Source: Streptomyces sp. NBS 14/10 (lineage in GTDB: Bacteria; Actinomycetota; Actinomycetes; Streptomycetales; Streptomycetaceae). From it: DNA of 64,000 nucleotides. Of this stretch, positions 8,654 to 17,171 are shown piece by piece. The notes beneath the pieces are model-generated. The model was not told where the DNA came from. It did no database searches and saw nothing but the letters and a program-made list of their open reading frames with translations. A program made the translations under genes and the position numbers. Location: NCBI RefSeq assembly GCF_002224125.1, contig NZ_NCSM01000072.1, positions 1 through 64,000 of the forward strand, written 5' to 3'. The number at the start of each line of letters is the position of its first letter. The first letter of the stretch is position 1.

Positions 8654-9232
8654 ATGCGCAAGATCGGAACGACTGCCGCGGTGCTCGTCATAGCGGGCGC
8701 CTGTCTGGCCGGTACGGCCGGAATCGCCGGTGCCGCGACCGGTCCGGCGGACCGGGCCGTATCGGCCGCGGCCTGCTCGGCCTCCTGGAACAGCGACACC
8801 AAGTCGGCCGAGGACGCCACCGCCAAGTCGTTGCGGAACATCACGACGGGCAAGCACACGTGCTACGACCGCATGGTCTTCGACATCAAGGGGGCGACGA
8901 GCAAGATCGGCTACCACGTCGGGTACGTGACGAAGTTCCGCCAGAGCGGCACCGGTGACCAGATCAGGGTCAACGGCGGCGCCATCCTGGAGATCGTCGT
9001 GAACTCGCCGAGCTACAACCCGTCGAACCCGGCCCAGAAGACGTATGCCGGCAAGCCCGGAAAGTCCCTGCCCGGTGTGAACGTCACCGGCTACAAGACG
9101 TTCCGGGACACCAAGTTCGGGGCGAGCATCGAGGGGCAGACCCAGGTCGGCCTGGGCCTCCGCGCCAAGCTGCCGTTCCGGGTGCAGCAGTCCGGCGACA
9201 AGCTGATCGTGGACGTAGCCCACGCCAAGTAA
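8654..9232 (+). CDS. Secreted AMIN-like domain protein
   Basis: 192 aa from the ATG at 8654; the longer frame starting at 8561 lacks a ribosome site and would bury the signal peptide. A Sec signal (MRKIGTTAAVLVIAGACLAG to about AGAA) is followed by a beta-rich domain resembling actinobacterial AMIN-like proteins (CYDRMVFDIKG, YHVGYVTKF, LEIVVNSPSY, FRVQQSGDKLIVDVAHAK). AMIN domains help localise envelope proteins to peptidoglycan. Cys residues near 38 and 69 may pair. It shares its promoter region with the divergent SARP regulator, and a hairpin terminator follows. The role is otherwise unknown. Confidence 0.75.
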   Translation: MRKIGTTAAVLVIAGACLAGTAGIAGAATGPADRAVSAAACSASWNSDTKSAEDATAKSLRNITTGKHTCYDRMVFDIKGATSKIGYHVGYVTKFRQSGTGDQIRVNGGAILEIVVNSPSYNPSNPAQKTYAGKPGKSLPGVNVTGYKTFRDTKFGASIEGQTQVGLGLRAKLPFRVQQSGDKLIVDVAHAK

Positions 9233-9258
9233 GTCACTGCTGCGGCACCGCGGGGTCG

Positions 9259-9290
9259 CAGCACCGCGGAGCGGCGGCCCCGCGGTGCTG
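9259..9290. terminator. Hairpin terminator after the AMIN-like gene
   Basis: An 11-bp perfect stem (CAGCACCGCGG / CCGCGGTGCTG) with a 10-nt loop lies 26 nt after the stop at 9232. Confidence 0.7.
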
Positions 9291-9343
9291 TGACGCCGCA
9301 AAATCGCTCGCGTTCGGCGCGGCGCGAAGGAGAGCATGCGCGT

Positions 9344-10087
9344 ATGCATTACTCCGGACCGCCGCCCCGCGATGTGCGCGTGCCCGCGCCGATCGCCGCT
9401 CTTGCCGGAGACCGGCCGTTGCTGCCCGTATGGCTGAACGAGTTGGGCGGCCTGACCTTCCAGCTCGGCAGCGGGGACGACCGGCTGTTCGCCAAGTGGG
9501 ATCCGAAGGGCTCGGGGGCGGATCTGGAGGTTGAGGCCACTCGTCTGCGCTGGGCCGGTCGCTATACGCCCGTTCCTCAGGTTCTGGACCTTGGAGCCGA
9601 TGACGACGGGACCTGGATGATCACCAAGGGGCTGCCCGGCGAGAGCGCCGTCAGCCCCCGGTGGAAGGCGGACCCGCGGACGGCCGTACGGGCGCTGGGG
9701 ACCGCGCTACGGGCGCTGCATGAGCGGCTGCCCGTGGACGACTGCCCGTTCAGCTGGTCCGTCGACCACCGGCTGGACGTGGCCCGGCGCGCGGGCGCCG
9801 AGGTGCCCGCGGAGCTGCCCGTGCCGCCGCCGGTCGACCGCCTGGTCGTATGCCACGGGGACCCCTGCGCGCCCAACACGCTCCTGAACCCGGACGGCAC
9901 ATGGTCCGGCCATGTGGACATGGGCGCCCTCGGCCTCGCCGACCGGTGGGCGGACCTGGCCGTGGCCACGTGGAGCACCGAGTGGAACTACGGGCCGGGC
10001 TGGGATGACACGCTCCTTGACGGCTACGGGATCAGTCCCGACCCGGAGCGGATCGACTTCTACCGACGGCTGTGGGCCGCGACCTGA
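9344..10087 (+). CDS. APH(3')-like aminoglycoside phosphotransferase family protein
   Basis: 247 aa from the ATG at 9344, with GAAGGAGA about 10 nt upstream. The fold matches the APH(3') branch: N-lobe Lys in LFAKWDPKG, catalytic loop CHGDPCAPNTLL (HGDxxxxN intact) and the metal/activation segment DMGALGLADRWADLA, close to the DxGxxGxADRxxD signature of aminoglycoside 3'-phosphotransferases. It would transfer phosphate from ATP to a hydroxyl of an aminoglycoside-like substrate. Whether it gives resistance cannot be told. It is monocistronic, with no antibiotic cluster beside it. Confidence 0.85.
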   Translation: MHYSGPPPRDVRVPAPIAALAGDRPLLPVWLNELGGLTFQLGSGDDRLFAKWDPKGSGADLEVEATRLRWAGRYTPVPQVLDLGADDDGTWMITKGLPGESAVSPRWKADPRTAVRALGTALRALHERLPVDDCPFSWSVDHRLDVARRAGAEVPAELPVPPPVDRLVVCHGDPCAPNTLLNPDGTWSGHVDMGALGLADRWADLAVATWSTEWNYGPGWDDTLLDGYGISPDPERIDFYRRLWAAT

Positions 10088-10105
10088 CCCTCCCTGCCTC
10101 AGCGG

Positions 10106-10567
10106 TTACGCCTCTCCCCCGGCCCCGACGATCAGACAGGTGGTCGTGGCGTGGGCGATCAGCTTTCCCTGTTCGTCCAGCACCTTGCCTTCGGCCGTCG
10201 CCGTCCGGCGGCCGGCGTGGATGACGGTGCCTTCGGCGGTGAGGGTCTGGCCTTCGGTGCGGGCGGCGCGGATGTAGTTCACCTTCAGTTCCAGCGTGGT
10301 GAAGCCGACGCCCGCGGGGAGGGTGGTGTGGACGGCGCAGCCCATGGCCGAGTCGAGGAGGGTGGCGGCGATGCCGCCGTGGACGGTGCCGAGGGGGTTG
10401 GCGAAGTCGGGGCGGGTGTCGAGGGAGACGACGATGCGTCCGTGGTCGACTTCGTCGAAGCGCATGCCGAGCAGGCGGCCGATGGAGGGGATGTCGGTGG
10501 GGCGCTCGGACTGTATCCAGCGCATGAGGTCGAGGCCGGAGAGGGCGGCCAGGTCTGTGGTCGACAT
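10106..10567 (-). CDS. PaaI-family hotdog thioesterase
   Basis: 153 aa, a single hotdog fold. The helix segment PLGTVHGGIAATLLDSAMGC carries the HGG(I/A)-type active-site region of PaaI/4HBT thioesterases, and the beta strands LELKVNYIRAA and GTVIHAGRRTATAEG follow. It hydrolyses acyl-CoA thioesters in the cytoplasm; the acyl group is unknown. It is the last gene of a probable TetR - isomerase - thioesterase operon, 32 nt after the isomerase stop, and may recycle CoA from the isomerase pathway. Confidence 0.88.
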   Translation of the reverse strand: MSTTDLAALSGLDLMRWIQSERPTDIPSIGRLLGMRFDEVDHGRIVVSLDTRPDFANPLGTVHGGIAATLLDSAMGCAVHTTLPAGVGFTTLELKVNYIRAARTEGQTLTAEGTVIHAGRRTATAEGKVLDEQGKLIAHATTTCLIVGAGGEA

Positions 10568-10599
10568 GGGGCGGGGTTTCCTTGCGGGGTGCGTCGGCG

Positions 10600-11271
10600 T
10601 CAGCCGAGGGGGATGTCCTTGTCGCGCAGGGCGGCCAGGACGGGGGCGTACATCCGGGTCTTGATGGTGCCGAGGGTGTCTCCGGCCTTGCCCACCTGCG
10701 CCGCGGCGAACTCGATGGCGGTCGACCGGACGGCGGCCTCGGCCACCGCGCGGTCGACGATGCCCGCGGTGAGCGCGTCGTGGCCGCCGTAGCGGCGGGC
10801 GGTGACCATGGCCTCATGGGCGGTCCGCGGGGTCAGCCGGCCCTGGATGAGGGCGGACATGCCCGGGGTGAAGGGGATGTTGATGTCCGCCTCGGGCAGA
10901 CACCAGTAGCCACGGTCGGCGCGCATCACGCGGACGTCATGGGCCAGCGAGAACATCGCGCCCGCCGCGAAGGTGTGCCCCTGCAGCGCGGCCACGGTCA
11001 CCAGCGGCAGGGACAGCGTCCGGGCCAGGAGGTCGTGTACGGAGACGACGTAGTCGTGGTGCTGATCGGCGTGGGCGAGCAGCCAGTCCAGGTCCAGGCC
11101 GTTGGAGTAGAACTTGCCCGTGGCGGCCGTCACCAGGGCGCGGGGCCCCTCGGCCGCCCGGACCTCGTCCAGCGCGGCTTTGACGGAGGCGAGCCAGTCG
11201 GGGTGGAAGCGGTTCTCGCCGTCCCCGAGGTCGAGTACGAAGACGTTGTCCTGGCGGTCCAGCGTGGGCAT
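10600..11271 (-). CDS. Enoyl-CoA hydratase/isomerase family protein, ECI-like
   Basis: 223 aa from the ATG at 11271 behind GAAGGAGT; a 10-codon extension upstream is disfavoured. Crotonase fold: oxyanion-hole segments KFYSNGLDLDW and ALQGHTFAAGAMFSL, then GYWCLPEADINIPFTPGM with one Glu in the position used by delta3,delta2-enoyl-CoA isomerases. The second Glu needed by true hydratases is not evident. It probably shifts double bonds in unsaturated acyl-CoAs during beta-oxidation. It lies between a TetR regulator (49-nt gap) and a thioesterase, all co-directional. Confidence 0.85.
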   Translation of the reverse strand: MPTLDRQDNVFVLDLGDGENRFHPDWLASVKAALDEVRAAEGPRALVTAATGKFYSNGLDLDWLLAHADQHHDYVVSVHDLLARTLSLPLVTVAALQGHTFAAGAMFSLAHDVRVMRADRGYWCLPEADINIPFTPGMSALIQGRLTPRTAHEAMVTARRYGGHDALTAGIVDRAVAEAAVRSTAIEFAAAQVGKAGDTLGTIKTRMYAPVLAALRDKDIPLG

Positions 11272-11320
11272 GGCTACTCCTTCACACAGGGACGGGAACA
11301 CGCAGATCGCAGACGGCGGG

Positions 11321-11965
11321 TCATGGGTGCTCGGCGGGCTCGGTGCGCAGGGCGTGGCCCAGCAGGTCGTGGATCTCGGCGGCGGCCGCCTCGAGCGGGG
11401 CGGTGCTCTGCTCGGCCCGGCACATGATCACGGCGCCTTCCACCGCCGCGATGATGAACGCGGCCAGCCGCCTCCCCCGCGCTTCGGGCAGACCGTGCCG
11501 GACGAGCAGGGCGGCCAGCGCCTCCTGCCAGCGGGCGAAGACCGCGGCAGCGGAGCGGGCGAGTCGCGGGGCGTCGTCGTTGGTCTCCACGGCCACCGCC
11601 ACGATGGGGCAGCCGGCCCGGAAGCCGCTCTCGACGAGCCGGTCATGCCACAGCGCGAAGAACGAGTCGACCGCCGCGAGCGGGTCATCGGCCTCAGCGG
11701 CGGTCTCGATCAGACCGGCGATGAAGTCACCGGCGAGCGTCACCGCCTCGTCGATCAGCTGCGCCCGCCCACCGGGAAAGTGGTGGTAGACCGAGCCGCG
11801 CGGGGCTCCGCTGTGGGCGAGGACCCGATCTATGCTCGTGGCGCCGGCGCCGTACTCACGCAGCAGCTCCGCCGCGCTCAGAACCATCCGGTCACGGCTG
11901 TCGCTCCTGCGCCGGCTCACGCCGCCGGCCGCGCCACTACCAGCGTTGTCACCGTCCCGCCGCAT
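11321..11965 (-). CDS. TetR/AcrR-family regulator
   Basis: 214 aa. The N-terminal HTH follows a basic tail (RDRMVLSAAELLREYGAGAT, then SIDRVLAHSGAPRGSVYHHFPGG). The C-terminal ligand domain resembles the LmrA/YxaF branch (GCPIVAVAVETNDD). The ATG at 11965 has GGGAAGG 6 nt upstream. As first gene of an apparent operon with an isomerase and a thioesterase, it probably represses acyl-CoA catabolism and is relieved by an acyl-CoA or related ligand. A palindrome about 40 bp upstream could be its operator. Confidence 0.88.
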   Translation of the reverse strand: MRRDGDNAGSGAAGGVSRRRSDSRDRMVLSAAELLREYGAGATSIDRVLAHSGAPRGSVYHHFPGGRAQLIDEAVTLAGDFIAGLIETAAEADDPLAAVDSFFALWHDRLVESGFRAGCPIVAVAVETNDDAPRLARSAAAVFARWQEALAALLVRHGLPEARGRRLAAFIIAAVEGAVIMCRAEQSTAPLEAAAAEIHDLLGHALRTEPAEHP

Positions 11966-12005
11966 GCAGGTGCCTTCCCGCAGGTCTCACTACCTGGCGG
12001 TAACT

Positions 12006-12021
12006 TATGCTGTATGGCATA
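12006..12021. promoter_or_regulatory. Palindromic candidate TetR operator
   Basis: TATGC-TGTATG-GCATA: 5-bp perfect arms in a locally AT-rich stretch, 41 bp before the TetR start. Position and symmetry fit TetR autoregulation, but no experimental consensus is matched. Confidence 0.45.
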
Positions 12022-12046
12022 GAACATGCAAGGACTGTTCCAGGCG

Positions 12047-12247
12047 TCAGGCGTCTTTTGCCGTGGCGGGGAATATCAGCCGGGCGGAGAGAAGGGCCAG
12101 TCCCAGGCTGCCCCACACAAGACCGTGCCGCAGCCACCTCATACCGCCCTCCCAGTCCTGCGGGGGCCCGAAGGCCAGCCAGAGCGCGACGGCGATGCCG
12201 ACCAGCAGAATCGCGATACCGGCCAGGCGGCTGATTGCAGGACTCAT
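12047..12247 (-). CDS. Small two-helix membrane protein
   Basis: 66 aa from the ATG at 12247 with GGAGGAGAT upstream; a longer frame up to 12313 has no ribosome site. Two hydrophobic segments (GIAILLVGIAVALWLAFG and LVWGSLGLALLSARLIF) predict an integral membrane hairpin. No family is recognised. It lies alone between the TetR operon promoter and a DUF1330 gene. Confidence 0.55.
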   Translation of the reverse strand: MSPAISRLAGIAILLVGIAVALWLAFGPPQDWEGGMRWLRHGLVWGSLGLALLSARLIFPATAKDA

Positions 12248-12344
12248 GCGCCCACTATCTCCTCCGCTCTTCCCGCCCATCAACCGAGAATCGGGACGCC
12301 ACGTCTCCGTCAACCCGCGTGCGGGCGGGGCGAGTTCCGCGGGG

Positions 12345-12692
12345 CTACGCGGCGGGCACCGCCTCCCGTATCACCTTCGCGGTGGACGCCGGGTCGTAGC
12401 CCTCGGGGAGGCCCGGGACCAGGATGATGTCGCCCTCGATGTGGCGCGAGCGCAGCGGGGCGATCTCCTGGTACGCGGGCGAGTCCCACCAGGCCCGCGC
12501 CTCCGCGATCCCCGGGAAGCCGATCACCACGACATGCCCGGGCCAGCTGCCCTCCTTCACCTCGTGCTGGGCGCCGTGGACCAGAAAGCGGCCGCCGTAC
12601 GGCTCGAAGGTGGCGGTGATGCGCTCGATGTACTCGGCGATCTCCGGGTGCGGGTCGGCCTCCCGCAGATGACCTATGACGTAGGCAGACAT
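12345..12692 (-). CDS. DUF1330 family protein
   Basis: 115 aa, an alpha-beta dimeric barrel of the DUF1330 type: MSAYVIGHLRE, YGGRFLVHGAQHEVKEG, HVVVIGFPGIAEARAWWDSP and YQEIAPLR. These small cytoplasmic proteins have no firm biochemical role. Monocistronic. Confidence 0.85.
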   Translation of the reverse strand: MSAYVIGHLREADPHPEIAEYIERITATFEPYGGRFLVHGAQHEVKEGSWPGHVVVIGFPGIAEARAWWDSPAYQEIAPLRSRHIEGDIILVPGLPEGYDPASTAKVIREAVPAA

Positions 12693-12846
12693 GGGCGGCG
12701 TCCTTCCGGTCGATGGCGCCGTGGGGCTCCGTATGCCGACGATCGTGGCGTACGGGGCCGTCGGGGTCGATGACCTGGCAGGTAATCGCCGGGGTCATGG
12801 CTGAGGGGCCGGGTCATGGCTGACGGCCGGGTCGTCGCCCCCGCTC

Positions 12847-13680
12847 TCAGGCCGCTTCGCCGCTCGGCTGGCCGCGGGTGGGCCGGGCCTTCCGGGCGTA
12901 GCGCCCCGGGGTGACGCCCACGAAGCGCTTGAAGTGCCGGGTCAGATGCGACTGGTCGTAGAAGCCGACCGCGGTCGCCACCTCCGTGGCCGGCCGGCCG
13001 TCGAGGAGCAGCCGCCGGGCGTGGTCGACCCGCCGGGCCATCAGGTACTGGTGCGGGGCGATACCGAAGGCCGCGCTGAACGCCCGGACCAGGTGGGTGG
13101 GGTGGGCATGCACCAGCTTGGCGGCATCGTCCAGGGTCACACCGTGCGACAGCCGCTCGTCGAGGACTTCCCGCAGGCTGTGCGCCACGCCGAGGTCCGT
13201 TCTGGGTGGCGGGGCGGCGGCGGGCCGGGGCCGCAGGTGTCCGCGCAGCCGCTCGCCGATCAGGGCGAGGCGGCTCTCCGCTTCGAGTTCGTCGCCGCGC
13301 TGGGCCAAGGCCGCGTGCAGCTGTCCGATACGTCGGCGCAGGAGGGGATCGACCATGTCGGGGTGGTCCACCGCCGGGCCGATGAGCCCTTCGTCCAGCT
13401 GGGACAGGTCCAGATAGACCACCCGCTTGCGGAAGCCCTGCGGGGTGGCGGGTGAGCCGTTGTGCGGCACCTGCGGGGGGAGCAGGGACACCGTGTCGTG
13501 CGGGGTGCCGCGTTCGCGGCGGTTCAGGTCGTAGCGGACCGCGCCGTTGTCGACGATCAGCAGGGTCCATACGTCGTGGACGTGCATCGGGTACGCGTGC
13601 TCGGTGAAGTGGGCGTGGAAGACCTCGACGACGCCCGGGACCTGCGGGCGCCACGCGGATACGTCTTGCGGGGACACCAT
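12847..13680 (-). CDS. AraC-family regulator with N-terminal cupin domain
   Basis: 277 aa from the ATG at 13680 (MVSPQDVSAW). The N-terminal AraC-binding cupin (HAHFTEHAYPMHVHDVWTLL) is followed by a linker and two helix-turn-helix units (VTLDDAAKLVHAHPTHLVRA and AATAVGFYDQSHLTRHFKRF-like C-terminus ending in FVGVTPGRYAR). It diverges from a DUF2000 gene with 49 bp between starts, so it very likely controls that gene. Neighbouring-gene pairs of AraC and DUF2000 are common in actinobacteria; the inducer is unknown. Confidence 0.88.
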   Translation of the reverse strand: MVSPQDVSAWRPQVPGVVEVFHAHFTEHAYPMHVHDVWTLLIVDNGAVRYDLNRRERGTPHDTVSLLPPQVPHNGSPATPQGFRKRVVYLDLSQLDEGLIGPAVDHPDMVDPLLRRRIGQLHAALAQRGDELEAESRLALIGERLRGHLRPRPAAAPPPRTDLGVAHSLREVLDERLSHGVTLDDAAKLVHAHPTHLVRAFSAAFGIAPHQYLMARRVDHARRLLLDGRPATEVATAVGFYDQSHLTRHFKRFVGVTPGRYARKARPTRGQPSGEAA

Positions 13681-13729
13681 GCAAGAAACGTACAAGACGG
13701 TACGGCGGGGCGGTCGGCAGCCTCGAAGC

Positions 13730-14182
13730 ATGACGACGAGCACGACGAGCGCGACGAGCGATACCGCCCCCGTACGTTTCGATACGAAGATCGCCGTGGT
13801 GCTGCGGGACGATCTGCAGCCCTGGCAGCGGCTGAACGTGACCGCGTTCCTGGTCAGCGGCCTGGGCTCGGAGCTGCCCGAGGTGATCGGCGAACCGTAC
13901 GCCGACGCCGACGGCACCCCGTATCTGCCGATGTTCCGCCAGCCCGTCCTGGTCTTCGAGGGGACGAAGGAGACACTGACCGCGGCGCACTCCCGTGCCC
14001 TGTCCCGCGCGCTCCCCCGGGCGGTGTTCACCTCCGACCTCTTCACCACCGGCAACGACCGGGACAACCGCGCGGCGGTACGGGCCGTACCGAAGGATCA
14101 GCTGGACCTGGTGGGGCTCGCCGTGTACGGGCCGCGGAACGCGGTCGACAAGGTCATCAAGGGCGCCCGGATGCACCCCTGA
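13730..14182 (+). CDS. DUF2000 family protein
   Basis: 150 aa from the ATG at 13730. Matches DUF2000: FDTKIAVVLRDDLQPWQRLN, VTAFLVSGLGS, YLPMFRQPVLVFEG, FTSDLFTTGNDRDNRAAV and VGLAVYGPRNAVDKV. The fold resembles peptidyl-tRNA hydrolase-II-like proteins, but the catalytic function is unproven. Divergent AraC regulator upstream. Confidence 0.85.
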   Translation: MTTSTTSATSDTAPVRFDTKIAVVLRDDLQPWQRLNVTAFLVSGLGSELPEVIGEPYADADGTPYLPMFRQPVLVFEGTKETLTAAHSRALSRALPRAVFTSDLFTTGNDRDNRAAVRAVPKDQLDLVGLAVYGPRNAVDKVIKGARMHP

Positions 14183-14211
14183 GCGCCGGGCGGGGGCGAG
14201 TCCTGCGTACC

Positions 14212-14727
14212 GTGACGCGGGTGGGAAATGTGTTTGGCGGCGGCGACAGCCTCTCCTTGTCCAACGGCGGTACGGACGTCTTCCTCGACGTCCTGACGCT
14301 CTCCGTCTCCGATCTCGCGCACGACACTTGGGACTACCGCTTCGCCGCCCTCCTGACCCTGCAGGACCAGAACGTCATGGGGCGCGGGGCCGTCGGGTTC
14401 GACCTGGAGGAGATCGACTGGGGGGCTACGCCCGCCGCACGGGCACGGGCGAAGGATTTCGTGGTGCGCGTCGTCGGCCTCGCCCTGCGCCGGCACCGCT
14501 GGGACGAGCTGGGGTACGAGCCACCGTTCGCGGAGGGGTATCTGCGGAGGTTCCGGGCCATGGTCGAGGCGTTCGACCCGGCCGACGCCGTACACCGTGA
14601 TGGCGGCGGCTTCCCCGGGCCCGGCGAGGCCGCGGTCGCCTCGTGCGTACCGCATCGCGTGCTGAGCGCCCTGCCGTACTGGGACGGCTGCCGCTTCTGT
14701 CAGTCAGCGGCGGGGCAGAAGCCATAG
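14212..14727 (+). CDS. Orphan hypothetical protein
   Basis: 171 aa from the GTG at 14212 (another in-frame GTG at 14221 is possible). No signal peptide and no clear membrane helix. A glycine-rich start (VGNVFGGGDSLSLSNGGTD) leads to an alpha/beta region (DYRFAALLTLQDQ, VMGRGAVGFDLEEIDWG) and a Cys-containing C-terminus. No family is recognised; length and composition would suit an immunity-like or adaptor protein, but that is only an impression. It follows DUF2000 by 29 nt and could be co-transcribed. Confidence 0.55.
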   Translation: MTRVGNVFGGGDSLSLSNGGTDVFLDVLTLSVSDLAHDTWDYRFAALLTLQDQNVMGRGAVGFDLEEIDWGATPAARARAKDFVVRVVGLALRRHRWDELGYEPPFAEGYLRRFRAMVEAFDPADAVHRDGGGFPGPGEAAVASCVPHRVLSALPYWDGCRFCQSAAGQKP

Positions 14728-14903
14728 GCGGGGGCCCCGGATCAAGAGAGGTGGGCTAACGTCACGCTCGTGCTCGACTTGTGCCGATTCTGCGGTGGCC
14801 CCGGTGTGGTCGGCCACTCGCGGCATACCCGCGCACCTAATCTGGTGCGGCGCACGCATTCGGGTGACGAGCGAGACAGTAGGGCGGGGAAAGAGGATGG
14901 GCC

Positions 14904-17171
14904 ATGTCCCTGAACACCGGGGATCCTGACTTCATAGGCGGCTACACCCTGGTCGACCGGCTCGGCGCGGGCGGCATGGGCGTGGTGTATCTCGGACGCT
15001 CGGCCTCGGGGCGGCATGTCGCGGTCAAGCTTGTGCACCAGCAGTACGCGCAGGACGAGGAGTTCCGGACGCGCTTCCGGCAGGAGGTCGCGGCGGCGCG
15101 CAAGGTGAGCGGGGCGTTCACCGCTCCCGTGGTGGACGCCGATCCGGATGCCGAACGGCCCTGGATGGCCACGCTGTACGTGCCCGGGCCCACCCTGAGC
15201 GAGGTCGTACGCAAACAGGGCCCGCTGGACGGGCGGAGCCTGCGGACGCTGGGGCTGGGGCTCGTCGAGGCGCTGCGCGATATCCACCAGGTCGGGGTGG
15301 TGCACCGGGATCTGAAACCCTCCAACATCCTGATGGCCGACGACGGGCCGCGCGTCATCGACTTCGGCATCTCGCGCGCCGCCGACAACCAGACGCTCAC
15401 CGTCACCGTCGGGCGGGTGCTGGGCACCCCGCCCTTCATGTCGCCCGAGCAACTGCGCAGTCCCCGCGGGGTCACCGCGGCCTCGGACGTGTTCTCGCTG
15501 GGGTCGCTGCTGGTGTTCGCGGCCACGGGCGCCGCGCCGTTCGAGTCCGACAGCCCGTATGTGTCGGGCTATCAGGTGATGTACGAGCAGCCGACGCTGG
15601 CCGGGGTGCCGAGGCCGCTCGTGGCGATCGCGGAACTCTGCTTGGCCAAGGAGCCGACTGAGCGGCCCGACCTGGCCGAGCTGCACCGCATGCTGGACGC
15701 GCTGCCCGACTTCGCCGCCGCAGCCGCCACGGCCCCCTCGGCCACCCAAGGGCCGCACGCCCAAGGGCCAGTCCCCACCCACCCGGGGGCCAGTGCCGCG
15801 GGAGCCCCCGAAGCCCTGCCGCCCCAGCCCCCCGGCGAGCCCGCCGCCGGGCGGCGGCGCCGCGGGCGGCTGATCCTCACCGCCGTCGGCACGGCGCTGG
15901 CCCTGGCCGGGCTGACCGTCGCGGCGGTGATGTTCGCGACGGACTCGCCCTCGCCGGACACGACGCAGCCCACGGCGTCCGCGGCGCTGCCCAAGGGCTG
16001 GCACCCCTGGCGCACGTCGCTGAGCGTCCCCACGTCCGGCCCCCAGATGGGCTACCAGAAGTCCGGGTGTGTGTCCGACGCCACCGCCCTGTACTGCGGC
16101 GGAACGGGCTTCACCGTCGCCGCGGTGGACGCCGCCACCGGTCGCATCCGGTGGCGGTGGGGCGACACCCCGCAGCAGGCGAAGCCGATCGGGGTGCGCG
16201 ACGGGGTCGTCTACGCCTACCGGGAGACGGCGGAGCGGGGCCGGTACGTGGTGGCGCTGGACGCCGGCACCAAGGAACAGCGGTGGGAGCAGCCGATGAG
16301 CGGGGCAGGATCGGCGGTCCTGTTCCCCGGCGGGGTGCTGACGCTCGCGGACGGGGAAGGGGAGTTCATCGCGTACGGGACGTCGGGTCGGCTGCTGTGG
16401 CGGTCGCCGGCGCTCCCGGGGAAGTTCTGCGAGCCGACGGTGCTGGGCGGCGTCCCGTACGCCCTGTGCTCACCCACCGACAACTCCGGCCTGGCCAAGG
16501 AGGGCCCGTACACCCTGCTGCGCCTCGACCCCGCTGACGGCACCCCGCGCGAACTCGCCACCCTCCCCAAGAAGTCGCTGCTCCTCGGCGTCTTCCACGA
16601 CCAGCCCGTGTTCCTCGTGCCGCAGACCGCGAAAGACGTGTACGACGAGGGGTACGTGCGGCCGTACAACGCCCTGATCCGAGTGGACCCGCGCACCGGG
16701 AAGACCGAGCGGACCGCGCTGTCCCACACCATGTACGGCTCGGCCACCGTGCTGAACGGCGTCGTCTACTTCGTCCAGGACAACGGGACGGTCAGCGCCG
16801 TGTCCCCGGACACCGGCCGGAGGCTGTGGCGGAGGTCGACGGACATCGAGAGCCTGTCCATGCCGGTGAGGTCCAAGAAGTACGGACAGCTGTACTTCTC
16901 CAACCGCTTCGGCCGGTTGCTGGCGCTGGACACCAGGACCGGGGCGGAGGCGTGGCGCATCACCGCGCTGAACGACGTCGGGATCGGAGGGGTGGCCGTC
17001 CCGCCGAGCGTGATGCTCGTCAAGGACGAGATCGTGGCCACGGCCGGGTACACGGCGTTCTCCGTGCGCGCGGACCAGCCGTCGGCCCGGCCGCCGGACC
17101 AGCCGTCGACCCAGCCCTCTGCCCGGTCGTCCGCGTCCGGGCAGGTCACGTCCCCTGGTGCCACAGGCTGA
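14904..17171 (+). CDS. Membrane Ser/Thr protein kinase with extracytoplasmic beta-propeller
   Basis: 755 aa. Kinase domain about 12-275: glycine loop LGAGGMGVVY, Lys42, HRDLKPSN with catalytic Asp136, DFGIS and a TPPFMSPEQ activation end. A Pro/Ala linker follows, then one transmembrane helix (about 322-348) and an external region with repeated PQQ/propeller-like blades (TVAAVDAATGRIRWRWGD, VVALDAGTKEQRWEQ, VSAVSPDTGRRLWRR, LLALDTRTGAEAWRI). This is a receptor-like kinase of the AfsK/PknD type, sensing through the propeller and phosphorylating cytoplasmic targets. The 3' end overlaps the convergent TauE gene by 26 bp. Confidence 0.92.
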   Translation: MSLNTGDPDFIGGYTLVDRLGAGGMGVVYLGRSASGRHVAVKLVHQQYAQDEEFRTRFRQEVAAARKVSGAFTAPVVDADPDAERPWMATLYVPGPTLSEVVRKQGPLDGRSLRTLGLGLVEALRDIHQVGVVHRDLKPSNILMADDGPRVIDFGISRAADNQTLTVTVGRVLGTPPFMSPEQLRSPRGVTAASDVFSLGSLLVFAATGAAPFESDSPYVSGYQVMYEQPTLAGVPRPLVAIAELCLAKEPTERPDLAELHRMLDALPDFAAAAATAPSATQGPHAQGPVPTHPGASAAGAPEALPPQPPGEPAAGRRRRGRLILTAVGTALALAGLTVAAVMFATDSPSPDTTQPTASAALPKGWHPWRTSLSVPTSGPQMGYQKSGCVSDATALYCGGTGFTVAAVDAATGRIRWRWGDTPQQAKPIGVRDGVVYAYRETAERGRYVVALDAGTKEQRWEQPMSGAGSAVLFPGGVLTLADGEGEFIAYGTSGRLLWRSPALPGKFCEPTVLGGVPYALCSPTDNSGLAKEGPYTLLRLDPADGTPRELATLPKKSLLLGVFHDQPVFLVPQTAKDVYDEGYVRPYNALIRVDPRTGKTERTALSHTMYGSATVLNGVVYFVQDNGTVSAVSPDTGRRLWRRSTDIESLSMPVRSKKYGQLYFSNRFGRLLALDTRTGAEAWRITALNDVGIGGVAVPPSVMLVKDEIVATAGYTAFSVRADQPSARPPDQPSTQPSARSSASGQVTSPGATG

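Noticed and set aside
13462..14211. Upstream extension of the orphan gene frame
   Set aside because: It runs through the DUF2000 gene in another frame and antisense to the AraC gene.
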